From Alopecurus myosuroides (Eukaryota; Streptophyta; Magnoliopsida; Poales; Poaceae), in contig CM054057.1 in the NCBI GenBank assembly GCA_028641055.1, positions 399,202,541 through 399,266,540 on the forward strand: a stretch of 64,000 nucleotides of DNA, written 5' to 3'. The position numbers and the translations under genes are program-made. Positions within the stretch are counted from its first letter, which is position 1, and every line of letters starts with the position of its first letter. The notes beneath the pieces were generated by a model. The model had not been told where the DNA came from, made no database searches, and saw only the letters and a program-made list of their open reading frames with translations. Below, piece after piece: positions 1-11,894 of this stretch.

Positions 1-3000
1 CCAAGGCCCCTCCCTTTGCGCACACCCTCACTCTCACTCACTCACTCGCCGTAGCCACCGCAATGAGCTCGAGCAGCCCTAGCTAGCCAGAGAACGCCGG
101 AGAACCACCGCGGCCACCGCGGGCACTCAAGGTGCAATACCCTCGCCTCAGTTTACCCCAGCTCTCTCGGTCACTTTAGATCGAACCCCCACCCTCCGTA
201 GAGCTATCCTGACACTCCCCGTGGTTCCTTGTTTGCAGGGATGCCGGAGAGCACGTCGGATCCGCCGCGGGACATCTGCACGATGCCGTTGATTGGAGCT
301 ACCTCGAGCCCTGATCTTTGCGCCCCTGCACAGCCACGATCATCTGCGACCTCATCGACCACTTGCCATCGTTCTACGAGCCCCCTAGGTGAGCTATTTC
401 AACTGAGTTCGCCGCCGGCCACACGCGTCCTCGTCGGCGAGAAAATAGAAACGAGAGAGAGAGAGAGAGGCGATGACCGTGCGCGGTAGATCTAAAGATC
501 TACGGTCACGTTTGAATCGCGAACCAGTATGCACCTTCGTGCGCGTCGCGGAAGCGAGGCGGGCCTCTGAGCGCAGATGGGCCGCACGCCCATGTGCTGC
601 TCAGCCCGCTGCCGTTTTTATTTTTCTTTTTCTAAATAAGCTGAATCTGCTGTTTTACTTTAATCGTGTAAGAAAATGTTAAACTCAAAAATAAAATGAA
701 CCAGAATTACCTGAGGTGTATGAACAAATTCTTGAAGGATGCAACTTGCAGAACTGGATTTGAATGTTTTGAGAACGATTGAAAAATGTTGAACTGAGCA
801 CTGTCTGTTAACGAAACAATGGAATAACTTTTGATTGGAATGGTTAAAATGTGCAAACTAAAATTCCTGGAGTAGCACTTGACTAGATATACCATTAGAA
901 CTTGACCTCACCTCAAGGTGAGCTACCATTTGGAAATGGCATCCACTTTGGTAAAAGTACAGTAGCTTGTTCTGTGATTTTTAGGATTTATTTTACAACA
1001 CTTTTTGCTGTGAACCAATTGGATATGTTAGATATTGGATAGATCTATGTTATCCTAGCTTTCTGTGATTTTTAGAGCTCTAGAATTAATTTGGCCACAG
1101 ATCTAAGAAATTGTACTTTTCTGTTGGAAATAAAAGGAGTAGTTTTGTTTTGTGAATAATTGCTTGCTAGTGTCATTCTATTTTCTAGCATGTTTAAATG
1201 ATGTGTTGAGTGTTATCATGTTGTTTTCTCACAGAGATGCCATGTTAGAAAGTTTATGCATGTTTAGGATTTGTTTGAAAACTAGTATTAGCATAGGAGT
1301 GATCTCTAGTTTAGTTCTATTTAATTTTGTAAATGGAAATGCTTAGCTATGTTTTGTCAAGGTTATTATGAGTGTTTTCACATGAATCCAGTACCCTTTT
1401 TGGTACTGGTTATTACTTGTTTTCATCTCTGTAAGGTCACATTTGTTTCTTTAAGAATGCATCTATAGGTTTAATATTTTTTACTAGTAGTATTGTTTTC
1501 ACTAGAATAGCTAGTAGTATTTTTGTGAGGAGATTATTTTGTTTCCACAAGTTGGACCAGAGGCATAATACCTCTTAAATGACATGAAAAACTTAGTGGA
1601 ACACCCACTGGTTCCATCTCATTTGGTTGAGAAATAATTTATTTCAACCATAGTAGTTGTAGTAATAATAGTAAATATTATTATTTTTTATGCATGTTTG
1701 TGTGAAATTGTTTTATGAACTTGTGTGTTATTTTTGGTGTGTTCATTGCTTGCTGTATGTTATAGTTGAGTGTAATTTCTTGCTTAGTAAGGTTCTGATT
1801 GAGTGTCATTACTTTTATTTTTACGACGATAGAAACCGACGAAGGAATAGTTGGAGCAGGAGGTTATTACTACCACTCTTGTTCGACCGCGAGCAAGACC
1901 CTCGTTTCCTCCAAAGAAAACCATCCTTAAATCTTGCTGTTATTCCTACTTATCAATATCTATCATGCAACATCTACTTCTGAAGTTTTCAAAAACTTGG
2001 TTACCAAAAACTATTTCTATTGAGTGGATATTACTATTATTATTATATATTATATTATCACTTTGCCATTAGTCAACTTGGTGTTACCAAGCCTTTAGCT
2101 ACCATAAGGTTTATAAATACTACCTAAGATAATAATCTTGAGTCCCTAAGTGGAAACTTTTAAAATATGCTTTTGCAAACAAAATGGTTCCATGAGAAGT
2201 CCATGGTGGAAAGGCGGGACCTTGTTCACCGGGGGAGCTAAGGAGTTGTTTTCAAATGTTTTACAAAAGGCACATAACCTAGTCTTCGCTGGACAACCAA
2301 TAAGTACTGCCACTCTACCCCAACATGGGTACGGGGTCTATCTAGATACTTTAACTTGTTAGTGTGTGTCCTATCCCAAGATGCTATAGAGAGGATGATT
2401 CTCTGAACCGAAGTGTCGCCAGGAGGGAGTAACGCGACATACAAAGTGAGGGATTAACTTACCCCCTGGAAGCAACAATTGGGTCCCCTGTTTGGCAATG
2501 TGCGACATGGTGCCAGGGGGAATAAACTCGATTGAAGGGATAGCCATATACTAGCTTGTGTCAGAGTCGACATTTAGGATCATTCTTCCGATGCTTGCAT
2601 ATCGCTGTGTCGATCCATGGGTGGTTCATGGCAGATGATTGGATCTAGTGGAATGTGTACACCTCTGCAGAGTAAAACTATTCAGAATAGCCGACCCCTC
2701 GGATATGGGCAGTTGAAAGGCCATGTATCTAGTATTGTGTCAAGTTTTCAAAATGTGTTTTTGAACAAAGGACTTGTACTTGAGAGGTACTGATGAAGGA
2801 TCTGGACATGTTTTTCCAAGAAGTTTTGCAAAGAAAACTTTCTTTTATAAAACCTCTTGTACATGCGATATCTACAAGAGAAAGAAAAACTATATTATTT
2901 TCTTCTGAAGTATCGTCTTCAACGAAGATACAGATTAACATGACTGCAACTATGGTGTCGTCTTAAATGTACATCATGGGTAGAGAGCCCTATTGATAGC

Positions 3001-3461
3001 CTTCCCATCCACCATATAAGCATGATGCATTTTGTAAGTGTATGAAGGATGACTTGCTGAGTACATTCAAAAGTACTCACATTGGTTTCGCCCCTGGCTA
3101 TTTACTTGGCCAGACTTTGAGGAGACGCCTTTGGAGGAAGAATACGAGGAAGGGTACTACTCTGACGACTACGCGAACTAGGCCCGGCTCCCGGTCAGCA
3201 GCCTGTCGGTGACGGCGTGACATGGGCTATCTACGTGTGTTTGTTTTCCGCTGTGTTTGTGAGATGTGAGACTTTGCCTGTCCTGCGAGATAGCTAAATA
3301 AAGACTTGGTCATGTGACCATTGGCTTGTAAGACTGTTCTTATTCGTGTAATGGATAATGTATCAGTGTACCACTTCGTATGTTGTTCACGACTGAATTT
3401 CCTGGGATCGTGAATGTATGCATATGAGGGGTTCTGGACCTTCCGGTTTGGGGCCTCTACA
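1..3461 (+). repeat. Gypsy 5' LTR, left end outside the window
   Basis: The stretch ends in ..CTCTACA directly before a primer-binding site at 3466-3477, which marks it as a 5' LTR read on the plus strand. It opens with a GC-rich, gene-head-like part (about 1-600, with a short GA repeat near 453-470) and becomes AT-rich afterwards. Around 3045-3181 it has a CTTGCTGAGTAC block, a pyrimidine-rich stretch ending in CAG, and a short acidic reading frame stopping at TAG 3179-3181. The same layout occurs in the Gypsy D LTRs and in the solo LTR of this window. The LTR start lies before base 1, so its length is unknown. No ORF in it looks like a real protein gene. Confidence 0.75.
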
Positions 3462-3560
3462 AAGTTTGTATCAGAGCCAAGTTGACCCTAGGAGCCCTTA
3501 GTTAGCATGGACGTCAACTAGTATTCTTTATATATATAAATAATAATATACTTAAGTGAC
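3462..3560 (+). other. Primer-binding site and stub of a Gypsy internal region
   Basis: TTGTATCAGAGC at 3466-3477 matches the initiator-tRNA-Met primer-binding site TGGTATCAGAGC with one change and follows the LTR after four bases. Only a few dozen bases of Gypsy internal DNA seem to remain before sequence that behaves like a decayed Copia element. The exact junction, placed near 3500-3560, is a guess. Confidence 0.5.
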
Positions 3561-6500
3561 TAAGTTTTACAAGATTCATTGGCATCCACAAAACTACCTT
3601 ACACTTAGATTGTTGATTGAGATATAACTATTTTGATCTGGTAAAAATCATTTAAGATTGGTACCGTATTAGTGAAATTTTGAAATTGAGTCCTATTATA
3701 GATTTTTGGTATTTCCTACCTAGATCCATATGGTTAATAATTTATTTATCTAAAGAGCAACCATTCCTACTTAGAATCTAGAGTCATGGTTGCTTCGATA
3801 TTACTTTATCTTCAAAAGAATGTTCTGTTGATCAAGGTGATTTTGGAACTGAAAAGAGTTGTTTTCAGAAACAATCAAGTGAAAGATATATTGATATCTA
3901 GAAACTTATTTGTGGCAACATGACTGAGTATAATTTAGCATGACAATGTTTGCTTATATTATCAGAATATATGCAATGACTGAAGACCCTAGGCGTTTGA
4001 ATATTCCAAGAAGTTGGGCGCTCAAAATTATCATCTAAATTTCTTCCTTCGAGCTATAGTAGCTTAATCATAAAATTGTTATGATGGGATGGATTAAAAG
4101 TATGGGTAAAATCGTTTACCTTACTTTTAGATTGCTAAGAGTGGAATCTAGAAGAATACTATTAATATGGTGATATTAGTAGAACAATCAAACTCAAAGT
4201 ATGACTCAATGGGTGATAGTATATGACTAACACGCCAAGGAAAATGTTCTAGTACCACTAGCATTGTTTGATGTTGAATGATTCTTCTGTAAAGGAAAGG
4301 GAATATTGAAAATAGAATTACAAAAGGTATATGGCAGAAAAAGAATAAAACTGGAAAGGTCCAGCTCAGGTGTATATGCTTGATATACAAGTTATAGATT
4401 TATTACTAGTTAACAATGTATTTTTGGGTATTTTGATACCACATTGGTTGGTATGAGTTGTCATACAAAGCAACGCAATGCAAGAAATACAAGTGCCTAA
4501 AAGGAACTAATAATAGATGTGGAATCGATTATGACAAGAACAGTAATAAAGTGTTATTGTGTTCATTGTCGTATCGAACCAAACATTCGAGATTTATTTT
4601 AAGAAATTAATAAGTTGTTATTTTGTTCTGGTCTTTTGTGAGAACAAATGAGATTGTTAAAACTATGACCATATTCCATACTTGATGGATATGTTAATAT
4701 AAATCATGTTGGTAAAGTAAACATCTATAAGACCAAATGCTAAACATTACAAGACGTAAAAGAGTTTCACTTAAATTGTGACACCACCATTTTAGTTCAT
4801 ATCGGAAAGAAAAACATGAAGGAACTCCATATTGATGGACTTCCGGAGTCATTTTGTTTTGAATAAATTGACGCTTGTGAGACCTCTTCCAAAAGATGAC
4901 TAGAATTCCTTTCTTAGTCCAAAGTAGAATGGACGACTAATTTAGTGGAGATTATACATATTGATTTATATAGTCCATTATGTGTAGTCATGTAGGGTGG
5001 ATTAATTTTTCCTTCATAAAATTCTGTCGATGATTTGAGTAGATATGTGAGTATATCTATTTAAAGAGAACAGAGTTTGACATTTTGAATTGGTTCAAAT
5101 GGTTGTTAATATGAAGTAAAAATCATAGTAACAAGATAATCAAGTATTTATGATTGGATCATAAAGGATAAAGTTTGAGTTACAAGTTTAACAAAACATC
5201 TGAGAAGTTGCAGAATTGTTCTACAACTTATATTACTCTAATTACCCCACATTAGTTTGGAGTGTTCGATAGACAAAATCAAACCTTGTTTGACATGGTA
5301 AGATAAATAAAAATGCCATTATAATTTTGTAGTTTATACATTAGTGACAACCGCTTTTCCACTGAAAAGTGCACCATCATGATCCGTTGAAATTGACAAC
5401 ATATAAGATATGGTTTGGGTAGTGACCCGAATTGTCATTTTCTTAAGTTTTGGTATGAATAGCATGTGTAAATGTTTACAACCAAAATAGGATAAATATA
5501 TGTTTATAAGGTTATCCCAAATAAAACACTGGGTATTTATCCTATCACCGAACCAAAAGACAAATGTTGTTTGTCAGAAAGGGTTGACTTCTCGAGAAAG
5601 TAGTTCTTGCGAAACAAGTGAGTGGGATTATCGTACAAACTCAACGAGATTAGAGAATCTTCGTTACCATGTCAAGAGTAGCGCAACACTGGAAGTTGTT
5701 CCAGGGTTTTCTATTTTGACTAAGTAGAAGACAGTACGTGTGATTGCAGATACTTCGAATGAGTTTGCGAACTGAACCACAAAAGTCCTAAAACTTTGTA
5801 CTTAGACCAACTTATGGTTTAAGAGTAAAGTGTTGTTTTGACAACAAAAGGACCTCGACCTTATAAAGTAAGCAAATGATGGGCCCTGACTTCGTCAAAT
5901 TGACTATGAGACATTATATCTGCCATAGTATCCTTGTATGAATATCAAGTATGTGACTTGGTAGTCCTTTTGATAGGCATGATGCCTAATGATAGTAAAA
6001 GGGTCTATATAGCGACAAAGACATGGATTTTTACATCCTTTGAAAGTTGTACTTATCGAAAAGTTGTTTTCGACGAAGTTCAAAATGTTGACTACTACAA
6101 GATTTTGATCTTCCGTAGTGATGCTTTAGTATTTGCAGATAATTCTAGCAAAAGTTACATATTATGATATGGAAGTTGAATAACAAAACTAACTTTCCTC
6201 TCAAGGAAGTTTGATCGAGGATGTGTACTTGACACAGTCTGAGAGTTTTGTAAAATTCAAAAGGTTGCTAGAAAGGTATGCACACTTCAATGGTTGAAGT
6301 AAGCATAACAAAGTTGACATCTTTACCTTAATGAAGTTATCAAAAGAGTTTGATTCCATCATGAGCGATAAAGGTGCTTGTAGAATTACAAGAAATTAAG
6401 TGGGAGCGCTATGACATATTTCCAATGCTTTATGTAGATGACATATGGTTGATTCGAAAATATGTATTTTAAATTAACACGGTTAAGATTTTCTTATTGA

Positions 6501-7388
6501 TGAAAGGCTTAGAAGATATTGGGCATCGATATCTATAAGAGATGGATTGAAGCGCCTGATATGATTGAAGCCAAATTACATAGATGAAATATTAAAGTAA
6601 GTCAATATCGAAATGACAAGAAGGAGTTCTTGTCACATGGAAAATAATTGAGCAAGATTCAAGTGTTTTGACACATGATGAGCATCATTGAAATTGAGAT
6701 TTCTAAGTCATGTTTCCATGCTATGTACACAACCAGATGAGTCCTATGCTATAAAATGTTATAGCAGGATAATTCATATGATGATTAGACAACAGTGGGA
6801 GAGATCCTTGTGTCATTTTAGAAATGCTAAGGATGTGTTTTCTTATATAGTAATGACAAACTATTTGTTGTAATATGTTACACTAATAGTCTTGTCATAT
6901 ATTCAAATAATTTTATCTCAATTAAAATATGTGATGAAGGGTAGCACAATAGGCTGGAAGAAAGTTCCATGCTGGATTTGAAAGTGTTTCAAAATTAAAG
7001 TATTGTGACGGTTACTACAACAAAGGCTAAGTATATCGTTGTGTTGACAACAAAATAATAAGAGTATTTTGTGTCAAGGAGTTCTTTATTGAACTTGGTG
7101 AATTTCCAAGAATGCTGACACTATGAAGCTACATTTTCAGAATGTTAGTAATATTGGTTTAAGATGAGAAATTAAGGTTTCACCGGTTGACCAAATATAT
7201 ACAAAGCCATCTCATTAGAGAATGAGTGATGCGTGTAGACGCAAAGAACATGCAAATACAATAGGACCTGAACAGTTCAGATCTTTTTGATGATGTTTAC
7301 CACATGAGAAGCATGGTAATAACACTGGAACGCCATATGTGTTAAGTGCTTACAGACTAGATTATTGACTCTAGTGCAAGTGGGAGAC
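3561..7388 (+). pseudogene. Heavily decayed Copia internal region (gag-pol remnants)
   Basis: No long frame survives, but short islands in changing frames recall Copia pol. Around 4930-5090 is an integrase-core-like stretch ending in a DDLSRY-type motif. About 5150-5290 resembles the following integrase segment. A MLYVDD-type reverse transcriptase signature is read at about 6428-6445, and a TTKAKYI-type RNase H remnant near 7016-7040. The region ends in a polypurine tract, AGTGCAAGTGGGAGAC, directly before the 3' LTR. The density of stops and frameshifts shows this is the oldest Copia in the window. Its 5' LTR is missing: a Gypsy LTR stub lies upstream instead. No confident gag was seen. The strand is set by the polypurine tract and the LTR. 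Confidence 0.65.
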
Positions 7389-9042
7389 TGAAGGGAATAT
7401 GCCCGAGAGGCAATAATAAAGTGGTTATTATCTTATTCCTTTATTATGATAAATGTTTATTTCTCATGCTAGAATTGTATTAACTGGAAACGTTGATACA
7501 TGTGTGTTTGATAAACAAACAATGGTTCCTAGTAAAGCCTCTCTTTTAACTAGCTCGTTGATTAATAGATGATCAAGGTTTCCTGGTCATGAACATTGGA
7601 TGTTGTTAATAAAGAGGTCATGTCATTAGAAGAATAATGTGATGAACACATACCCATATATCAAGATAACAATACGATCAATTCGTTTAGTTTATATTGT
7701 TATATCTTGCGTACGAAGTAACTTATTCCTTAGACCATGAGATCATGTCAATTAGTGATACCGGAAGGGTGCTTTGATGTCATCAAACTTAACACTGTAA
7801 AAGGGTGACTATAAAGGTGCCGTTTGGTATTCGGAAAGTATTAGTTGAGGCTCATGGATAAAGAGTGGGATTTGTCCATCCAAAATGACAGAGATATACT
7901 CTGGGCCCTCTCGGTGATATCACATCGACACCGCTTGCAAGCACGTGATATGATCACAAGGATGTCATATCATGGGAACGAGAAAAGAGTACTTGTCGGT
8001 AACGAGATTGAAACAAGGTATGGTTGATACCAATGATCGAATCTCGAACAAGTAAAATATCGCGAGACAAAGGGAAATAGTCATGACGTTGATGGTTCAC
8101 ACGATCACGAGAGTCATTGTTGAATATATAGGAGTCATCACGGATCTCCAGATCCCGCTGTTGATTATTGATCGGAGAGGAGTCTCGATCATGTCTATCT
8201 TATTCACGAACCGTAGGGTGACACACTTAAGGTTCGATGACGCGTTTGAGAGGATACGGAATATCGAAGAATATTTTGAGCAGCACTAAAATTGTTTCGG
8301 GGAAAATTGAAATAGGTCAAGGGTTTTTTCGTCGAATGGTTGTTAATAGAATTAACAAATGATTTGAGGTGCTATATGCAAAAGTTTGTTAATAGAAATA
8401 ACAAATTCTGAAATAAAGAAATAAAAATGTTTTATTTATTTATTAAAGAAAAACTCTTGGATTTTCTAAGTGGAGTTTTAAGGAAAAATGAGTGGGTGTG
8501 AGTGGAGTGTCCACTCACATGATGAAGGAAGAGGTGGGGGAACACCATGGGGCTGGCCGCACCCCCCTTGGGCTGCCTCCCCCCTCTCCTATAAATAGAG
8601 ATCATGAGATCCCTCTCTTACACACACTTGTCCACCTCATTTCCTCTCCACCCGCTGCTCCATTCCATGGTCTCCGGCTTGGCGAAGCCCTGACCGTGGG
8701 ATTCTTCACCACCACCACGCCGTCGTGCTTCTGGAGTTTCGAGGGATCCTCTACTTCCGCGCCCTGCTGGATCGAGGGAACGGAGGTCGTCATCAACCGT
8801 ACGTGTTACCGATCACGGAGGCACCGCCAGATTGCGGTGCACATCTTCTCGCTATCGGGATCGGTGTTAGTAAGACTACACCAACAATGAAATTTGATCT
8901 CGTAACGCTTTGTGTCTTCGAGGGTATGTGTTCTCCTTAACCCTCTCTTTGCCCGTTGCACTTCGTCTCCTAGATTAGATCTTGGCCTTTCGGGTGTCTC
9001 TCGCGTAGGAATTTTTTTGTTTTCTATGCAACGACCCCAACA
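7389..9042 (+). repeat. Copia 3' LTR (Angela/WIS/BARE-like)
   Basis: The 1654-bp LTR starts TGAAGGGAATATGCCC just after the polypurine tract and ends ..GACCCCAACA. It resembles Triticeae Angela/WIS/BARE LTRs; the first bases differ from the usual TGTTGG start. It contains a TATA box at 8590-8597 and a downstream GC-rich leader. ORFs at 8492-8890 and nearby are probably chance frames in this leader. No 5' partner LTR or TSD is visible, so the element is truncated on its 5' side. Confidence 0.8.
8590..8597 (+). promoter_or_regulatory. TATA box of the Copia LTR
   Basis: TATAAATA lies in a pyrimidine-rich context (CCCCTCTCC before it), the usual promoter arrangement of Angela/WIS-type LTRs. Transcription would run to the right, out of the 3' LTR and into the neighbouring Gypsy B DNA. 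Confidence 0.6.
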
Positions 9043-9060
9043 ATAGAAAGCTCTAAGCTT

Positions 9061-9874
9061 GTGGGTGATGTGTTTGAAAATCCTTTTGCTATTGATGATT
9101 TATATGTTTGATACATATCCTTGTAGTAAAAATGATGATATGTTTAGAAATGAGCACACTTTGGAAGATAACTATTCTATTTCTTATGACGATACTATGC
9201 CTCTAGTATTTGACAATTATTATGAAGAATACTATAACATAGGCTATAATCACAATCATCCTCATGAAACTTGTCATGGTTATGAAGGGATTACCCAAAG
9301 CCATCTCCCTAATATACAACTTGTCTATAATGTTCGAGTTCTTTATGATGATTACAATGATGAATATGATATTTTCAGTCCACCTACTACCGAGGAGAAA
9401 ATTAATTCTGATTAGAATATGCCTCCTATATTTTATGATTATGGTGATGATAATAATAATGATAACTATTTTGTTGAATTCGCTCTCACTACTATTAATC
9501 AGAATGACTATGCTTATGTGGAGAGTATTAATTATTTTATGCATGTGGCTCATGATAAGAATGTTTTATGTGATAGTTATATTGTTAATTTTATTCATGA
9601 TGCTACTTAAAGTTATTATGAGAGAGGGAAACATAGTTTTATGCATCTCAACAATATTAAGTTTCCCCTCTTTATGTTGAAATTTTTGAAGTTGCACTTG
9701 TTTTGCTTTCTTATGCTTGCTGGTTTCAGTTTTCGTGACTTGTTTCTTTACAAGATTCTTTTTCATAGGAAGTGGGTTAGACTTAAAAGTGTTTCGTATT
9801 TGCTTCTTGATTCTCTCTTGTTGTTCTTCAATTCTTATTCTTATGTGAGCATCTTCATAAATTATCATGCCTAG
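9061..9874 (+). pseudogene. Gypsy B conserved-backbone ORF with two in-frame stops
   Basis: One reading frame runs for about 271 codons and is interrupted only by TAG at 9413-9415 and TAA at 9608-9610, before a final TAG at 9872-9874. The absence of frameshifts suggests a once-coding sequence. The product is rich in Asp, Asn and Tyr in its first half (about residues 15-190) and becomes basic and hydrophobic near the C-terminus. No protease, reverse transcriptase or integrase motif is present, and I do not recognise the protein. Its place just upstream of the 3' non-coding backbone is where Athila-type elements carry a third, env-position ORF; that link is only positional. The true start is unknown, because the Copia LTR ends 18 bases upstream. 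Confidence 0.45.
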
Positions 9875-11082
9875 CTAAAAGGCTTTAAAGAAAAGAACTT
9901 TTGGGAGACAACCCATTATATTTTTGCTTTCAGTTTCCTTTTGTTTTCTTTGAGTCTTGGAAGTTGTTAGCTCTGTATAAACCTCTACTTATCCTTTTTT
10001 ATTTCTTTTCTGTGCCAAGAATAGCCTCTAATAGGGAGGAAGTAAGATTTGGGGAAGTTTCTGTCCTAAAACAGATTCTGTGCAAACACCAAACATATTA
10101 ATTCTCTCAGACAGAACGTCTAATTTATCTGAAATATTTTGTTCACATTCCCCAGGTTATTATCTAACTTTCATTAGTTTTGGACTTTTTTATTTGAGCA
10201 ACAGAAGATTTTCAAAAAAATCGATATTTACCAGCTGTTCAGTTTTGACAGATTTCTTCTAATATTTGCATTTGCCTCTTAATCTTTTTTCTTTTGATGT
10301 TCTTTTGAGGGGAATAGCTTTAAAAAAAGTTGTGACAGTAGCTAATGTTTTAATGGGTGTTAGACTTGTGTTTAATCTTAACCAAAGTGGATTTATTATT
10401 TTGATTACACTAACGTTGCTAATGAAAATTGTGAGAAGTTTTGTATGTAGGAAGTTTTCAAGTGTAGGGAGAGAAGAATGATATGATGAGATGATGGATG
10501 GAGAAAAGCTCAAGATTGGGTATACCCATGTCACCACAATAAATATCCAAGAATTGCAAGCATCAAAGCTTGGGGATGCCCAAGGCATCCCCTTCTTCGT
10601 CAACAAAAATATCATGTCAGCTTTCAAGACACTATATTTTTATTGCTTCATATGATATGTGTTATTCTTGGAGCGTCAGTTATTTTTTGATTTAAGTTTG
10701 TTTGGTTATCTTTTCTGTAGTATATGGTTGGATCCTATAATATTTGTTTTGGAGAGAGACACGCTCCGTTTTCATTGCTTAGAACACTCTAGTTTTCACT
10801 CTTATTATTCTGTGAGTGTTCACTTTTTGCTAGTACTGCGTTTAGCTCTTGTTTTCCATTCATATTTTTTTAGAGATTGTTGGTTTGCTTAGATATATAT
10901 GATTAGCTCTATAGTCTTTGATGATTATTATCTATGATATTTGTTTCAAAAAGGTTGATTGGTGTCGGAGAATAGGAAAATATTTCATGCTTATAGTGGT
11001 GCAATGGAAAGCTTGTTTAGACTGTTGCTTAGAATTTATCATGTCATGTTAGATATTATTTTAATTCTATGCTTAGTAGTTA
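9875..11082 (+). other. Gypsy B non-coding 3' backbone, first part
   Basis: This T-rich stretch has no supported gene. It shares blocks with the Gypsy A backbone, such as GGGAGACAACCC at 9904-9915 and the AAGCTTGGGGATGCC block near 10567. It is cut at TA|T by Helitron H1. Small frames at 9901-10892 are chance ORFs in T-rich DNA. Confidence 0.6.
10572..10592 (+). repeat. Perfect 9-bp hairpin in the Gypsy B backbone
   Basis: GGGGATGCC, loop CAA, GGCATCCCC form a perfect inverted repeat. The same structure with one mismatch occurs at 15081-15101 in Gypsy A. It could form a stable RNA hairpin in the genomic transcript; no function is known to me. Confidence 0.7.
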
Positions 11083-11094
11083 CTAGCAAACATT

Positions 11095-11112
11095 CCCGTG
11101 CATTGCTACGGG
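11095..11112 (-). terminator. Helitron H1 3' terminal hairpin
   Basis: On the minus strand CCCGT, an 8-base loop and ACGGG form the stem-loop typical of Helitron 3' ends, 8 bases before the terminal CTAG. H2 and H3 end in very similar hairpins. Confidence 0.8.
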
Positions 11113-11889
11113 TTGATTATTACTCATATTAAATTAGTCCATTGATAAAAATATCGCTATTGGAGATCAGTCTTTTCTTGATGGGAGGAAGCATTCTTCA
11201 AGGGGGCACAAACACAAGTTTCACCTAGAATTAAAATTATGATAATTTTCTCGTCAAGTTGTGATACCATTAATAATGATAGCTCTCTACCGTCAAAGAT
11301 ACCACTCTCTTTTTTCCTTTGGGCTGTCCATATCTAGAAAGGTCCACTCCATGACTTACATCATGCATATGACAGTCATGAAACCGGTTTAGACATCTAT
11401 AACATAGTATTATATAGAAGGTAACTTGTTAAGATTAGTAGAACATATTTATGTCACTATAAAATTGTTTCCGTACTGTCCAGTTTTAATTCTTAAGTTT
11501 CATTGAGTATGGAAAAAACATGACTTGTCTGGTGATAACTATGGTGTTGCGGTAAATTTAAGTTTTATCTCCACAGCCATGCTGCATACTGTAATTGAAT
11601 GTAGAGTACAAAGAGAACATACTCAGGTGGATGAAGATAGTATATTTTAGCTGAGTCTTCTCATCCATTCCCCATTTCCCTTCTATGTGTGTACTCGCTG
11701 TGGTCGGTGTCAAGCTTTCTAGCCAGTTCCTTTGATTTCAATTATGTCCGCCACAAATCGGCTTCTGCTAGTGGTCTCGAGTGGTCGAGCCCCTCCTCAA
11801 TCAAATGGGCAAATATTCAGCATTAGATTGTCTTCTTCTCCCAGATTCGAGCAGCAGCTTCTCTCCAGTTCTCCCTGTGGGCTCCGGCG

Positions 11890-11894
11890 GCCAC
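11890..11894. repeat. Target-site duplication of Gypsy A, left copy
   Basis: GCCAC here is repeated exactly at 31684-31688, next to the 3' LTR. This shows that 11895-31683 is one complete insertion. Confidence 0.9.

Noticed and set aside
453..470. GA microsatellite, and the CA repeat near 48279-48288
   Set aside because: Ordinary short simple repeats without further structure.
9203..9553. 116-codon minus-strand frame rich in Ile
   Set aside because: It is the complement of the AT-rich Asp/Asn-rich frame of Gypsy B.
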